Positions 8,107 through 14,998 of a stretch of DNA of 19,529 nt are shown here, in pieces; position 1 is the first letter of the stretch; each line of letters opens with the position of its first letter. The notes beneath the pieces are model-generated. The model worked only from the letters and a program-made list of their open reading frames with translations. It ran no database searches and was not told where the DNA came from. The DNA comes from CAYMLQ01 sp964390795. GTDB lineage: Bacteria; Verrucomicrobiota; Kiritimatiellia; RFP12; UBA1067. A program made the position numbers and the translations under genes. The DNA lies in contig CAYMLQ010000069.1 of assembly GCA_964390795.1 (NCBI GenBank), forward strand, positions 1 to 19,529, in the 5' to 3' direction.

Positions 8107-8186
8107 TTGAGCTGTACACCGAAAGAGCCTGTTGCATTCCGTATCACTCCATGACAGAATACCCGTATTCACTCTGGAGAACGCAT

Positions 8187-9485
8187 ATGATGACTGGTCT
8201 TGATAACGCCTTGTTGGCCTGTTCCTGCCTAACCCTCTGCGGCGTCGCCGTTGCTGCGGCCGCACCGATCCCCGCCAACTACGACGAGGATAAGATGTCG
8301 TCTTACACCCTGCCCAACCCTCTGGTTTTCGAAAACGGGAAGCCCGTCGCCTCGCCCGCCGAGTGGCCGCGCCGCCGCACCGAGATCCTCCGCCTCCTGC
8401 AGGACCAGATGTACGGCTTCATGCCTGAACGTCCCATGATCCTGCGCTTCGTCACGCGCGAGTCCGGCCCCGCCTTCGACGGCAAGGCCTTGCGCAAGCA
8501 GGTCCGCATCTGGTTCGCCGTGGAAGACAAAGGCCCTTTCATCGACCTGCTGCTCTACCTCCCGAAAACTGACAAGCCCGCGCCCGCCTTTCTCGGGCTG
8601 AACTTCAACGGCAACCATACCGTCCACGCCGACCCCGCGCTCCTGCTCACCGAGTCGTGGGTGCAGAGCAAGAACATCACGGGGCAAGCTGCTGAAAACC
8701 CCGGTAACCGCGCCACCGACGCCAGCCGTGGCAAGAACGCCGACGCCTGGCAGGCCGAGTATCTCGTCAGCCGCGGCTACGCGCTCGCCACGGTCTACTG
8801 CGGCGACATCGACCCGGATTTTCACGACGGCTTCAAGAACGGCGCACACGCCCTCTTCCCCGAAACCGGCACCTCCCGTCCCGGCAACGCCTGGGGCACA
8901 GTCTGCGCCTGGGCGTGGGGACTCAGCCGCGCCATGGACTACCTCCAGACCGATCCCGCGATCAACGCCCGCAAGGTTGCGGTCATGGGCCATTCGCGCC
9001 TCGGCAAGACCGCGCTCTGGGCCGGCGCGATGGACGAGCGTTTCGCGCTCGTGATCTCCAACAATTCAGGCTGTGGCGGCGCGGCCCTCTCCAAGCGTAT
9101 CTACGGCGAGACCCTCGCGCACGTGGCGGCCAATTTTCCGCACTGGTTCTGCGCCAACTATTACCGCTACGCCAACAATGAGCAAGCGATGCCCTTCGAC
9201 CAGCACGAGTTGCTGGCCTGCGTAGCCCCGCGCGCCCTCTACGTCGCCAGCGCGGAGGAAGACCGCTGGGCCGACCCCAAAGGCGAATTCCTCAGTCTGG
9301 TCAATGCCGCGCCCGTCTACGCCTTTCTGGACGCCGGCACTTTTCCCGCGACTGAGATGCCCGCCGTCAACCAGCCCGTCACCGGCCTGCTCATGGGCTA
9401 CCACTGCCGGACCGGCAAGCATGACGTGACGCGCTACGACTGGGAGCGCTACGCCGACTTCGCGGATAAGATCTTCGGCCGGTAA
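8187..9485 (+). CDS. Secreted CE15 family glucuronoyl esterase
   Basis: The protein has 432 residues. The ATG at 8187 is chosen because GGAGA lies seven bases upstream and it begins a signal peptide (about 1-26, ending GVAVAAAA); the open frame upstream to 8031 overlaps the divergent promoter. CE15 hallmarks are clear: the nucleophile motif GHSRLGK with Ser270; NNSGCGG at 292-298, where fungal enzymes have a catalytic Glu but this protein has Asn; PHWFC; DQHELLACVAPR; EEDRWADPKGEF with acidic residues 357-359; and YHCRTGKHD with His406. The likely triad is Ser270, an acid in 357-359 (Asp359 is the best candidate) and His406, as in bacterial CE15 enzymes with a displaced acid. The enzyme cleaves esters between 4-O-methylglucuronic acid of xylan and lignin alcohols, outside the cytoplasm. 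Divergent transcription from the propeller genes suggests shared control. Confidence 0.92.
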   Translation: MMTGLDNALLACSCLTLCGVAVAAAAPIPANYDEDKMSSYTLPNPLVFENGKPVASPAEWPRRRTEILRLLQDQMYGFMPERPMILRFVTRESGPAFDGKALRKQVRIWFAVEDKGPFIDLLLYLPKTDKPAPAFLGLNFNGNHTVHADPALLLTESWVQSKNITGQAAENPGNRATDASRGKNADAWQAEYLVSRGYALATVYCGDIDPDFHDGFKNGAHALFPETGTSRPGNAWGTVCAWAWGLSRAMDYLQTDPAINARKVAVMGHSRLGKTALWAGAMDERFALVISNNSGCGGAALSKRIYGETLAHVAANFPHWFCANYYRYANNEQAMPFDQHELLACVAPRALYVASAEEDRWADPKGEFLSLVNAAPVYAFLDAGTFPATEMPAVNQPVTGLLMGYHCRTGKHDVTRYDWERYADFADKIFGR

Positions 9486-9489
9486 GCGC

Positions 9490-9507
9490 GGGGACAGGAG
9501 TGTCTCC
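9490..9507. terminator. Hairpin directly after the CE15 gene
   Basis: GGGGACA (9490-9496) and TGTCTCC (9501-9507) pair with one G-T wobble around a GGAG loop, starting four bases after the esterase stop codon. There is no T-run, so termination is uncertain. The same sequence recurs after the mosaic gene at 10058-10073, so it also belongs to the duplicated 3' segment described there. Confidence 0.4.
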
Positions 9508-9530
9508 GCTCCCAAGCCCAGCACCAGCCG

Positions 9531-9622
9531 TCAATCCCCCAGCAGCGGGAAATCGTGCGGCACGTTGAAGATGTACCGCACCGACTTGCCCGCAGGAATC
9601 ACAGAGCCGCTCGTGCCCGTTG
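9531..9622 (-). pseudogene. Relic of the 3' end of a mosaic-protein gene (duplicated tail)
   Basis: The minus strand reads a 29-residue tail ending ...PAGKSVRYIFNVPHDF, then PLLGD and a stop at 9531-9533. It aligns with the end of the 10097 gene, PAGKSVSYNFNWSYDF followed by LLLGN and stop. Similarity continues about 40 bp past both stop codons, including the shared ggnagcaccagncgtcaa-type flank and a small hairpin. Upstream of about 9622 similarity stops abruptly. It is thus a truncated paralogue tail, left by duplication with later deletion or by recombination. No start codon or complete gene exists here. Confidence 0.72.
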
Positions 9623-9676
9623 TGCGTTTATCCGCGCGAGGAAAGGCGGGTGTGTGTCAGAAAAGTGACAGATTAT

Positions 9677-9752
9677 GGAGAAAGATAAGGGTGAATGATG
9701 AGGGTGTCCTTGCCCTTAATCGATCTCCCTAATCTTTCACCCTATTCTCTCC
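9677..9752. repeat. Long imperfect inverted repeat in the convergent intergenic region
   Basis: The left arm from 9677 (ggagaaagataagggtgaat...) and the right arm to 9752 (its complement reads ggagagaatagggtgaaa...) match over about 30 bp with small gaps, around a loop of roughly 12 nt. It lies between the convergent CE15 and mosaic-protein genes, where a bidirectional terminator would be useful. Lack of a T-run and the imperfect stem also fit a decayed mobile repeat. Confidence 0.5.
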
Positions 9753-9873
9753 TGTCTCCACGATCAACCCCGTTTGTCGTCACGTGTTGTAGAGGAGAAC
9801 CATCTATAATGGTATAGGAACAGACTGCACAAGTGCATGATCGAGGAGTCCGCTACGGCGGGTTGAGACGGCA

Positions 9874-9956
9874 CGTGTCTCACGCGGAGGCGCGGAGAAC
9901 GCGGAAAGAACGTCGGGATTGCGATCCCGACCTACATTGAGCGTGTCTCACGCGGA
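9874..9956. repeat. REP-like palindrome flanked by 15-bp direct repeats
   Basis: A perfect hairpin, GTCGGGAT-tgcg-ATCCCGAC, lies at 9912-9931. It is flanked by two copies of cgtgtctcacgcgga at 9874-9888 and 9942-9956, and by short cgcgga repeats between 9883 and 9906. This layout resembles REP or MITE-like intergenic elements moved by REP-associated Y1 transposases, although no transposase is in the window. Confidence 0.55.
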
Positions 9957-10057
9957 TCGAGCGGAAAGGTTTCTTCCTTCGCTTTTTTAGCGTATTTCGT
10001 CGTTCGGCCGCTCGTTCAAGGGTGGAACGTTCAACACACATGCGCTGGCAAGAATCC

Positions 10058-10073
10058 GGGACAGGAGAGTCCC
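10058..10073 (-). terminator. Hairpin after the mosaic secreted protein gene
   Basis: GGGAC (10058-10062) and GTCCC (10069-10073) pair around aggaga, about 24 bp beyond the stop codon at 10097. No T-run follows on the minus strand. The counterpart at 9490-9507 keeps the pairing despite base changes, which favours the structure being maintained. Function as a terminator or 3'-end stabiliser is inferred. Confidence 0.35.
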
Positions 10074-10096
10074 CGCTCCCAGCGAAGCACCAGGCG

Positions 10097-13000
10097 TCAA
10101 TTCCCCAGCAACAGGAAGTCGTACGACCAGTTGAAATTGTATGACACCGACTTGCCCGCCGGATTCACGTAGCGGCTCGTGTCCGCCCACAGGAAGAAGC
10201 CGCGGCCGTCCGCGTCACCCGACTCCCGCACCGGCGTCAGCGCACCCTCGTACAAGATACTTTTCTGAGCGTGCATCAGCGTCACCCGTTCCAGCGTATA
10301 ATCCTGCGCCGACGCATAGTCGTACCACGTCTTGAACGATCCCTTGAAAAGGCCCGTCGCACGTGTAAACGTCAGCGTCAGGCCTGACGTGTTCACCAAG
10401 CCGTCACCCGTTGTGTCGACCGTGTAGTCATACTCGCCCGACTCCGCGTCCCTGACCGGCGTGTCCGCCCTCGGCGCTAGCAGGCCCGTGCCTGCGCCCA
10501 TCGCGGGCGTGATCCCAAGCGCCAGCCCGTTGGGTGACGCGCCGTCCGCAGCAGCGATCAGATTTGTTTCCGCCCAGGTGATCTTACCCGTTCCCAGTTC
10601 TTTCACGTCCGTAAACTTAGTGACGGCGGTCAGCGACGGCAAGTTCACGCCACCCACGGACAGCCCATTCGCGTAGTAGCTCCGCAAGTTGATCAGCGTG
10701 TTGTAAACCCCGCCCTGCAAGCCGAGATCGCGACTGAACCCGCCCGCCTCGTAATCGCCCGTTGACAGCGGGTTCAGGTTCTGCCACAGGAGCGCCTGCC
10801 CGTTCAAGACCCGCACCGTGACCGGCCCCTGCTCCGGTTTCACGAACTCCGCGATGCCGAAGAGGCCGCCGCCCAGGTACGCTGTCGGCGCAGCATACAG
10901 AACCGTCCACACGCGTCCGGTCTCGTCAAGGATCAGCGTCCCGCTCAGCGACACCGCCGTGCCGTCCGCGAGTTTGCCGACGGTCTTCACGCCCCCGGCC
11001 TTGTCCACGGTGAAGGCGAGATAGCCGCTGCCGACCCCCTCGCCGCCCGGCAGCGTCGCCGTGTAGTAACCGGTGTAGTTCGTGGCCACCGCCGCCATCC
11101 CGGCGTCCTTCCAGACGTTACGGTAAAGCCAGCCCGAACCGCTTTGCTCGTCCACCGACCCTAACATGCAGTCCGACATGCCCAGCGTGGCGGGCGCAAC
11201 GCCCGTGACCTCCGGCGCACAGACCGCCAGCGTCAGCGGAAACGCCGCCTTGGCGACCATCGCCGTGGTTGTCAGCATGAACGCGCCGCCTTCGTCACGG
11301 CTTGCGTAAGACTTCGCGCTGAACGCGAAATTCGTGCCCCGCAGCGTCAGCTTGCCCGAAACGCCGCCCAGCGCCGTGACGCTCATGGAGGCACTCCCCG
11401 ACCCCAGCGAATTCTCCGACACCGCCCCGTTGTATGTCCCCCACGCCCACGCGGGCAGAGCCGTGACAGTAAACACATAGAGTTGAGGAACGGCAGAACC
11501 GACCAGATTGGTCGCCCGAAGCGTCACAGTAAACGTCCCTGCTTTGGTCGGCACGCCGGAGATCACCCCGGTCACCGCGTCGAACTTCAACCCTGCGGGC
11601 AGACCCGTCGCAGAGAACTTGAGGGGCAGTGCTTCGTCGTTGACGCCCACCACCGCGCTGTAAGCGACTCCGACCACACACTCTGTCGACGCGTCAAGCG
11701 CGATTTCAGGCAGCACCAGCTCACTCTTCGCACGGAAACGTGCCGTGTAAACCGCGTCCCACGCGGGTGCGACCGTCAGCGTCGGATTGCGCTCGGCCCC
11801 GGCGGGCACGTTTTCCAAACCCTGCCAGCCGACGAACACGTAGTTGACCGCCGGTTTCGCCGTCAGGGTGACGCCCTTTCCGGGCAACACCTGCCCGTTG
11901 GCCGGTGACATCGTGACCGTACCGCTGCCGATGTCGCCGCCCTCGCTCAACTGCCACGAGACGACCGGCACATACGTCGCGATTGCTGAAACTTCTAACG
12001 GCTGATCCAGAATTACTTTCACCGTCTGCTTGGCGGGCGCGAGCCAGCGCGGCGTGACCGACTTGAAACTGACCGTATAGGCGCCAACCTTGAGCGGATA
12101 ACCGTTGCCGTCGTTGACCGGCACCCAGGTCGCGTTATCGACGCTCCAGAAGATTCCGGAGAGTTCCACCTCCGCAAGATTACCGGCCACGTTGACCGTC
12201 ATAGACCCTGGCGCGGTCACGTAAACGGCCGTCAGCGTCACACTGACCCAAGGCATGGTCACGGTCGTTTGCGCGCGGCGCGGATTGAAGGCCGCACCCA
12301 GATCGGCCGACGCCGGAGCGATCGTCCATTTCTCAAACACCTTGCCTTCCACATCGGCCGAAAACACCTGCCGTTCCTGACCGGGTAACACAAACGCCGC
12401 ATTTCCATCTTCGCCTTCGATTCCCCCGCCCGTCACAGTCAACTTGGGGATCGCGACATACGTCGCTGTCAACGTCACGCTGACCGACGGCATGACGATG
12501 GTGTTGTCCTCGGCGAATGCGCTGTAGTACTCTCCCAGATCGACATTCGCCGGATTTGTGACCCACTTGGAGAAGGCCTTTCCCGCAGGAGGATCGTCAG
12601 GATAGATGGCCTTTTCGTCGCCCGGCGGCACGTAGACAACATTTGAATCCTCATTCTCAATGAAGCCGCCATTAACGGTCAGCTTAGGAATCGCGACCCA
12701 TCTGGCGTACAGTTTGACGGAGGCGTTGTCGGTGTAGCTGCCGCCCGCCGTGTAGTCCGTGCCCGCGCCGTTCGAGACGGTTTTCCAGCCTGCGAACGCG
12801 TATCCGGTCTTCATGAGATTCCCGCTGTTGGACGCCAGGGTTAGCGCCACGCCGTGGATCTTCGCCTGCTCACCCGGCACGCTGCCACCGGTCGCCCCGT
12901 TCGCGTCGTACCTCACCGTGTAGGTAATGTGGCTAAAATTGGCCGTCAGCGTCCGCGCCCCCGTCACCGTGAACAGGTAGCTCGAGGACACGCTAACCAC

Positions 13001-14389
13001 CGCCCCCCCCTCGGTCCAATTCAAGAACGTGAACCCGCTGCTTGCCGAAGCCGTCACCGTGCAGAACGATCCCGACGCCTTCGACCCGCCACCGCCGGTC
13101 GTTCCTCCGTTCGTGGGATTGGCCGCAGTTGTAATTGTATAATCAATAGACAGTGCACTCTGCGCTACACTATAGGTTCGCGTGAGCCCGCCACCGCTAA
13201 CCGTAATTGTGCCGCCGCGGGCGGCCGCCACGCCGTTGGCCGCCACGCTGTAAGTCACCGTCCCGTTGCCCGAGCCGGACGAGCCTCCTGTGACCGTGAG
13301 CCACGCGGCGCCCGATGTCGCCGTCCACGACACGTTTGCCGTCACCCCGATGGTCTGGCCGGCCGCCGCGGCGCTCGTGTGCGTGCGGCTCGACGGGCTG
13401 ATCGTCAGTATCGGAACCAGACCCGTATCGTAAATATGCAGCGATGACGAACCAATCGGATCAACAAAGCCATAGAGAAATCCGTTGCCGTAACCCAGTT
13501 TCACGGTTTCGCAACTCTGTGAATGAAGAAGCGTCAAAAGCCCCGTCGACGTCACTTGATACAGGACAATGCCGCTTCCCCAATGCGTGGCGGCAACCAC
13601 GTTCTGATCCAGTGCCACCATGCGCGTTCGCTCCCCGGACTTGTAGTCCACGCGCCGCATATTGACGGGATCGCTCGCGTCAACACTGATGACGCCCTGA
13701 CTCGTGGCGAGCACGACATACCCCCCCACAGATTCAATGCCATTGACTGTCAGCGAACTGTAACCGAACTTCGAGAACCCCAACAGCTGCGGTGAAGACA
13801 CATTGGCTATGTCGTAAACCAGCAGCCCGTCCCCGTTGCCGTGCCCGACATAGAGCCGGTTGCCCACCGGCACCGCCACATTGGCCATGGTGTCGATCGA
13901 GGCCAGCTTTCTCTGGGCGGAAGGACTGGAGACGTCGATAATGGCAACACCCTGCGCGGTTCCAATCTTGGTTGTGCCATAGGCCCGGTTGCCGCTGACC
14001 CGGATCTGTTGGGCATATCTGAGCAGGTCTTCGCCCTGCGACGTGTTTGAGCGCTGAACAGGGGCGTAGGGATTCGACACGTCGATGATGATCAGGTGCT
14101 CGTTTGACGTCCACGCATAGATGTGATTGTTGCTATAATCGATATCAACAATCCCATGTGTGCCGACGTCACCGCTGACCGTAAATGTGTAAATCAGGCG
14201 AATATCGTTCAGATTGGCTGTGTCGACGATGTAGAGTTGACTTCCTTCTGAGAGATAGACCCTGCTGTCGCTCACTTGGACCGACGACACCTTCTTGGTG
14301 GGCGTTTCATAGCTCCCCACCTCCTGCCACGCCCGCAGCGGTTGCAGGCAGCCGCCCAGCAATCCGAGCGCCAGTACCAACGTCTTCAT
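10097..14389 (-). CDS. Giant secreted mosaic protein: LVIVD propeller, BACON, InlB-type repeats, Ig-like and a novel C-terminal region
   Basis: The protein is about 1430 residues from the ATG at 14389, which begins a classical signal peptide (MKTLVLALGLLGGCLQPLRA). An earlier ATG at 14521 with AAGGTGA upstream adds 44 residues and is the main alternative. Domains in order: LVIVD blades to about 330 (LYIVDTANLND, LIIIDVSNPYAP, VAIIDVSSPSA, LLVYDIANVSSP); a BACON-like domain (LTISPSSRT, VSWTATSGAAWLTV, about 325-415); a divergent InlB repeat; a Listeria-Bacteroides repeat (VRYDANGATGG...GYAFAGWKT); two tandem about 75-residue repeats opening IPKLTVNGG and IPKLTVTGG; another GWQG-type repeat; a putative Ig module (LPAGLKFDAVTGVISGVP); and a C-terminal region of about 380 residues opening WGTYNGAV that I cannot assign. 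It is probably surface-exposed or adhesive. LGGC in the signal is a weak lipobox, so a lipoprotein is possible. Confidence 0.86.
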   Translation of the reverse strand: MKTLVLALGLLGGCLQPLRAWQEVGSYETPTKKVSSVQVSDSRVYLSEGSQLYIVDTANLNDIRLIYTFTVSGDVGTHGIVDIDYSNNHIYAWTSNEHLIIIDVSNPYAPVQRSNTSQGEDLLRYAQQIRVSGNRAYGTTKIGTAQGVAIIDVSSPSAQRKLASIDTMANVAVPVGNRLYVGHGNGDGLLVYDIANVSSPQLLGFSKFGYSSLTVNGIESVGGYVVLATSQGVISVDASDPVNMRRVDYKSGERTRMVALDQNVVAATHWGSGIVLYQVTSTGLLTLLHSQSCETVKLGYGNGFLYGFVDPIGSSSLHIYDTGLVPILTISPSSRTHTSAAAAGQTIGVTANVSWTATSGAAWLTVTGGSSGSGNGTVTYSVAANGVAAARGGTITVSGGGLTRTYSVAQSALSIDYTITTAANPTNGGTTGGGGSKASGSFCTVTASASSGFTFLNWTEGGAVVSVSSSYLFTVTGARTLTANFSHITYTVRYDANGATGGSVPGEQAKIHGVALTLASNSGNLMKTGYAFAGWKTVSNGAGTDYTAGGSYTDNASVKLYARWVAIPKLTVNGGFIENEDSNVVYVPPGDEKAIYPDDPPAGKAFSKWVTNPANVDLGEYYSAFAEDNTIVMPSVSVTLTATYVAIPKLTVTGGGIEGEDGNAAFVLPGQERQVFSADVEGKVFEKWTIAPASADLGAAFNPRRAQTTVTMPWVSVTLTAVYVTAPGSMTVNVAGNLAEVELSGIFWSVDNATWVPVNDGNGYPLKVGAYTVSFKSVTPRWLAPAKQTVKVILDQPLEVSAIATYVPVVSWQLSEGGDIGSGTVTMSPANGQVLPGKGVTLTAKPAVNYVFVGWQGLENVPAGAERNPTLTVAPAWDAVYTARFRAKSELVLPEIALDASTECVVGVAYSAVVGVNDEALPLKFSATGLPAGLKFDAVTGVISGVPTKAGTFTVTLRATNLVGSAVPQLYVFTVTALPAWAWGTYNGAVSENSLGSGSASMSVTALGGVSGKLTLRGTNFAFSAKSYASRDEGGAFMLTTTAMVAKAAFPLTLAVCAPEVTGVAPATLGMSDCMLGSVDEQSGSGWLYRNVWKDAGMAAVATNYTGYYTATLPGGEGVGSGYLAFTVDKAGGVKTVGKLADGTAVSLSGTLILDETGRVWTVLYAAPTAYLGGGLFGIAEFVKPEQGPVTVRVLNGQALLWQNLNPLSTGDYEAGGFSRDLGLQGGVYNTLINLRSYYANGLSVGGVNLPSLTAVTKFTDVKELGTGKITWAETNLIAAADGASPNGLALGITPAMGAGTGLLAPRADTPVRDAESGEYDYTVDTTGDGLVNTSGLTLTFTRATGLFKGSFKTWYDYASAQDYTLERVTLMHAQKSILYEGALTPVRESGDADGRGFFLWADTSRYVNPAGKSVSYNFNWSYDFLLLGN

Positions 14390-14591
14390 TCTGCGATTAC
14401 TAAGAACCCGTCTTTCCGAACTGTATGACGACAGCGCGACAGGCAGGGCTCTCGCCTGCTTAACAGAACCCCAAACGGCCAAGCCGATTGTCTCCAGTGC
14501 GCCCAACCATGTTCTTCTCATCGCCTTCACCTTCTTTCAGTCTAAGGTACCTAGAGGTCCGGCACAGCGCCGTGGTAATCAGTATTTTTAA

Positions 14592-14620
14592 ATTATGGCA
14601 GAAAGACCGCCTTTTGTCCA
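14592..14620 (-). promoter_or_regulatory. Sigma70-type promoter of the mosaic secreted protein gene
   Basis: On the minus strand the -35 is TGGACA (14615-14620) and the -10 is CATAAT (14592-14597), each five of six consensus bases, with the optimal 17-bp spacer. The -10 is followed by an AT-rich stretch. Predicted initiation near 14585 gives a leader of about 65 nt to the ATG at 14521 or about 195 nt to the ATG at 14389. Confidence 0.6.
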
Positions 14621-14641
14621 CCCACCCGCGACACCATTCTG

Positions 14642-14998
14642 TTACTTGGGTGCGGTGGTTGCGGTGGCTGCGCTTGTCCGTCCCGCGCTGCGGACGCGCG
14701 TTAGCCATTCCTGAGCGACAGAGGCATCGAGCCGCGTCCGATACCGCAGGCGCTGGTAACCCTCAATCCATGCGTGCAGTTCCGCAAACGCTTCCGCCGT
14801 CAGTGCGGGCTCCACGCGTTGCAGCCACAGATCCCAGCTCTCGTTCTCGCGGCGGTGCAGGCGCTCCGGCACCGTGCGCCACAGGAAGAGAAAGAGCGCC
14901 GCGCCCGCCTCGGCGATAAACGCGAGGACGTTCACGTTCTTGAGCCAGAAGACCACCCGTTTCCACCCGGACGAAAGAAGATCGATCACCAGCCTCAT
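14642..14998 (-). CDS. Small membrane protein, probable C-terminal remnant of a transglutaminase-like protein
   Basis: This protein has 118 residues. Its ATG overlaps the stop of the upstream gene as ATGA, so translation is probably coupled; GGGAAAG just upstream is a weak ribosome binding site. One membrane segment (NVNVLAFIAEAGAALFLFLW, about 21-40) is followed by a soluble helical part (AFAELHAWIEGYQRLRYRTR) and a low-complexity Ala/Thr tail. The helical part resembles the C-terminal cytosolic region that follows the last membrane helix of TgpA/DUF4129-type transglutaminase proteins. With the upstream gene ending just before the catalytic core, it may be the other end of the same ancestral protein. 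No independent function is recognised. Confidence 0.6.
   Translation of the reverse strand: MRLVIDLLSSGWKRVVFWLKNVNVLAFIAEAGAALFLFLWRTVPERLHRRENESWDLWLQRVEPALTAEAFAELHAWIEGYQRLRYRTRLDASVAQEWLTRVRSAGRTSAATATTAPK

Larger units (their letters stand above)
9486..10096. other. Repeat-rich convergent intergenic region without an intact gene
   Basis: These 611 bp separate the stop codons of two convergent genes. In order they contain a hairpin (9490-9507), the relic gene tail (9531-9622), an inverted repeat (9677-9752), a short unassigned stretch with a small ACCAT/ATGGT dyad (about 9799-9813), the REP-like block (9874-9956), a small cgct/agcg hairpin with a T-run near 9980-9992, and the hairpin after the mosaic gene (10058-10073). 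I see no credible coding sequence. Confidence 0.7.

Noticed and set aside
8031..8186. 52-residue N-terminal extension of the CE15 esterase
   Set aside because: It would cover the divergent promoter and palindrome and put the signal peptide inside the protein; the ATG at 8187 has its own Shine-Dalgarno sequence.
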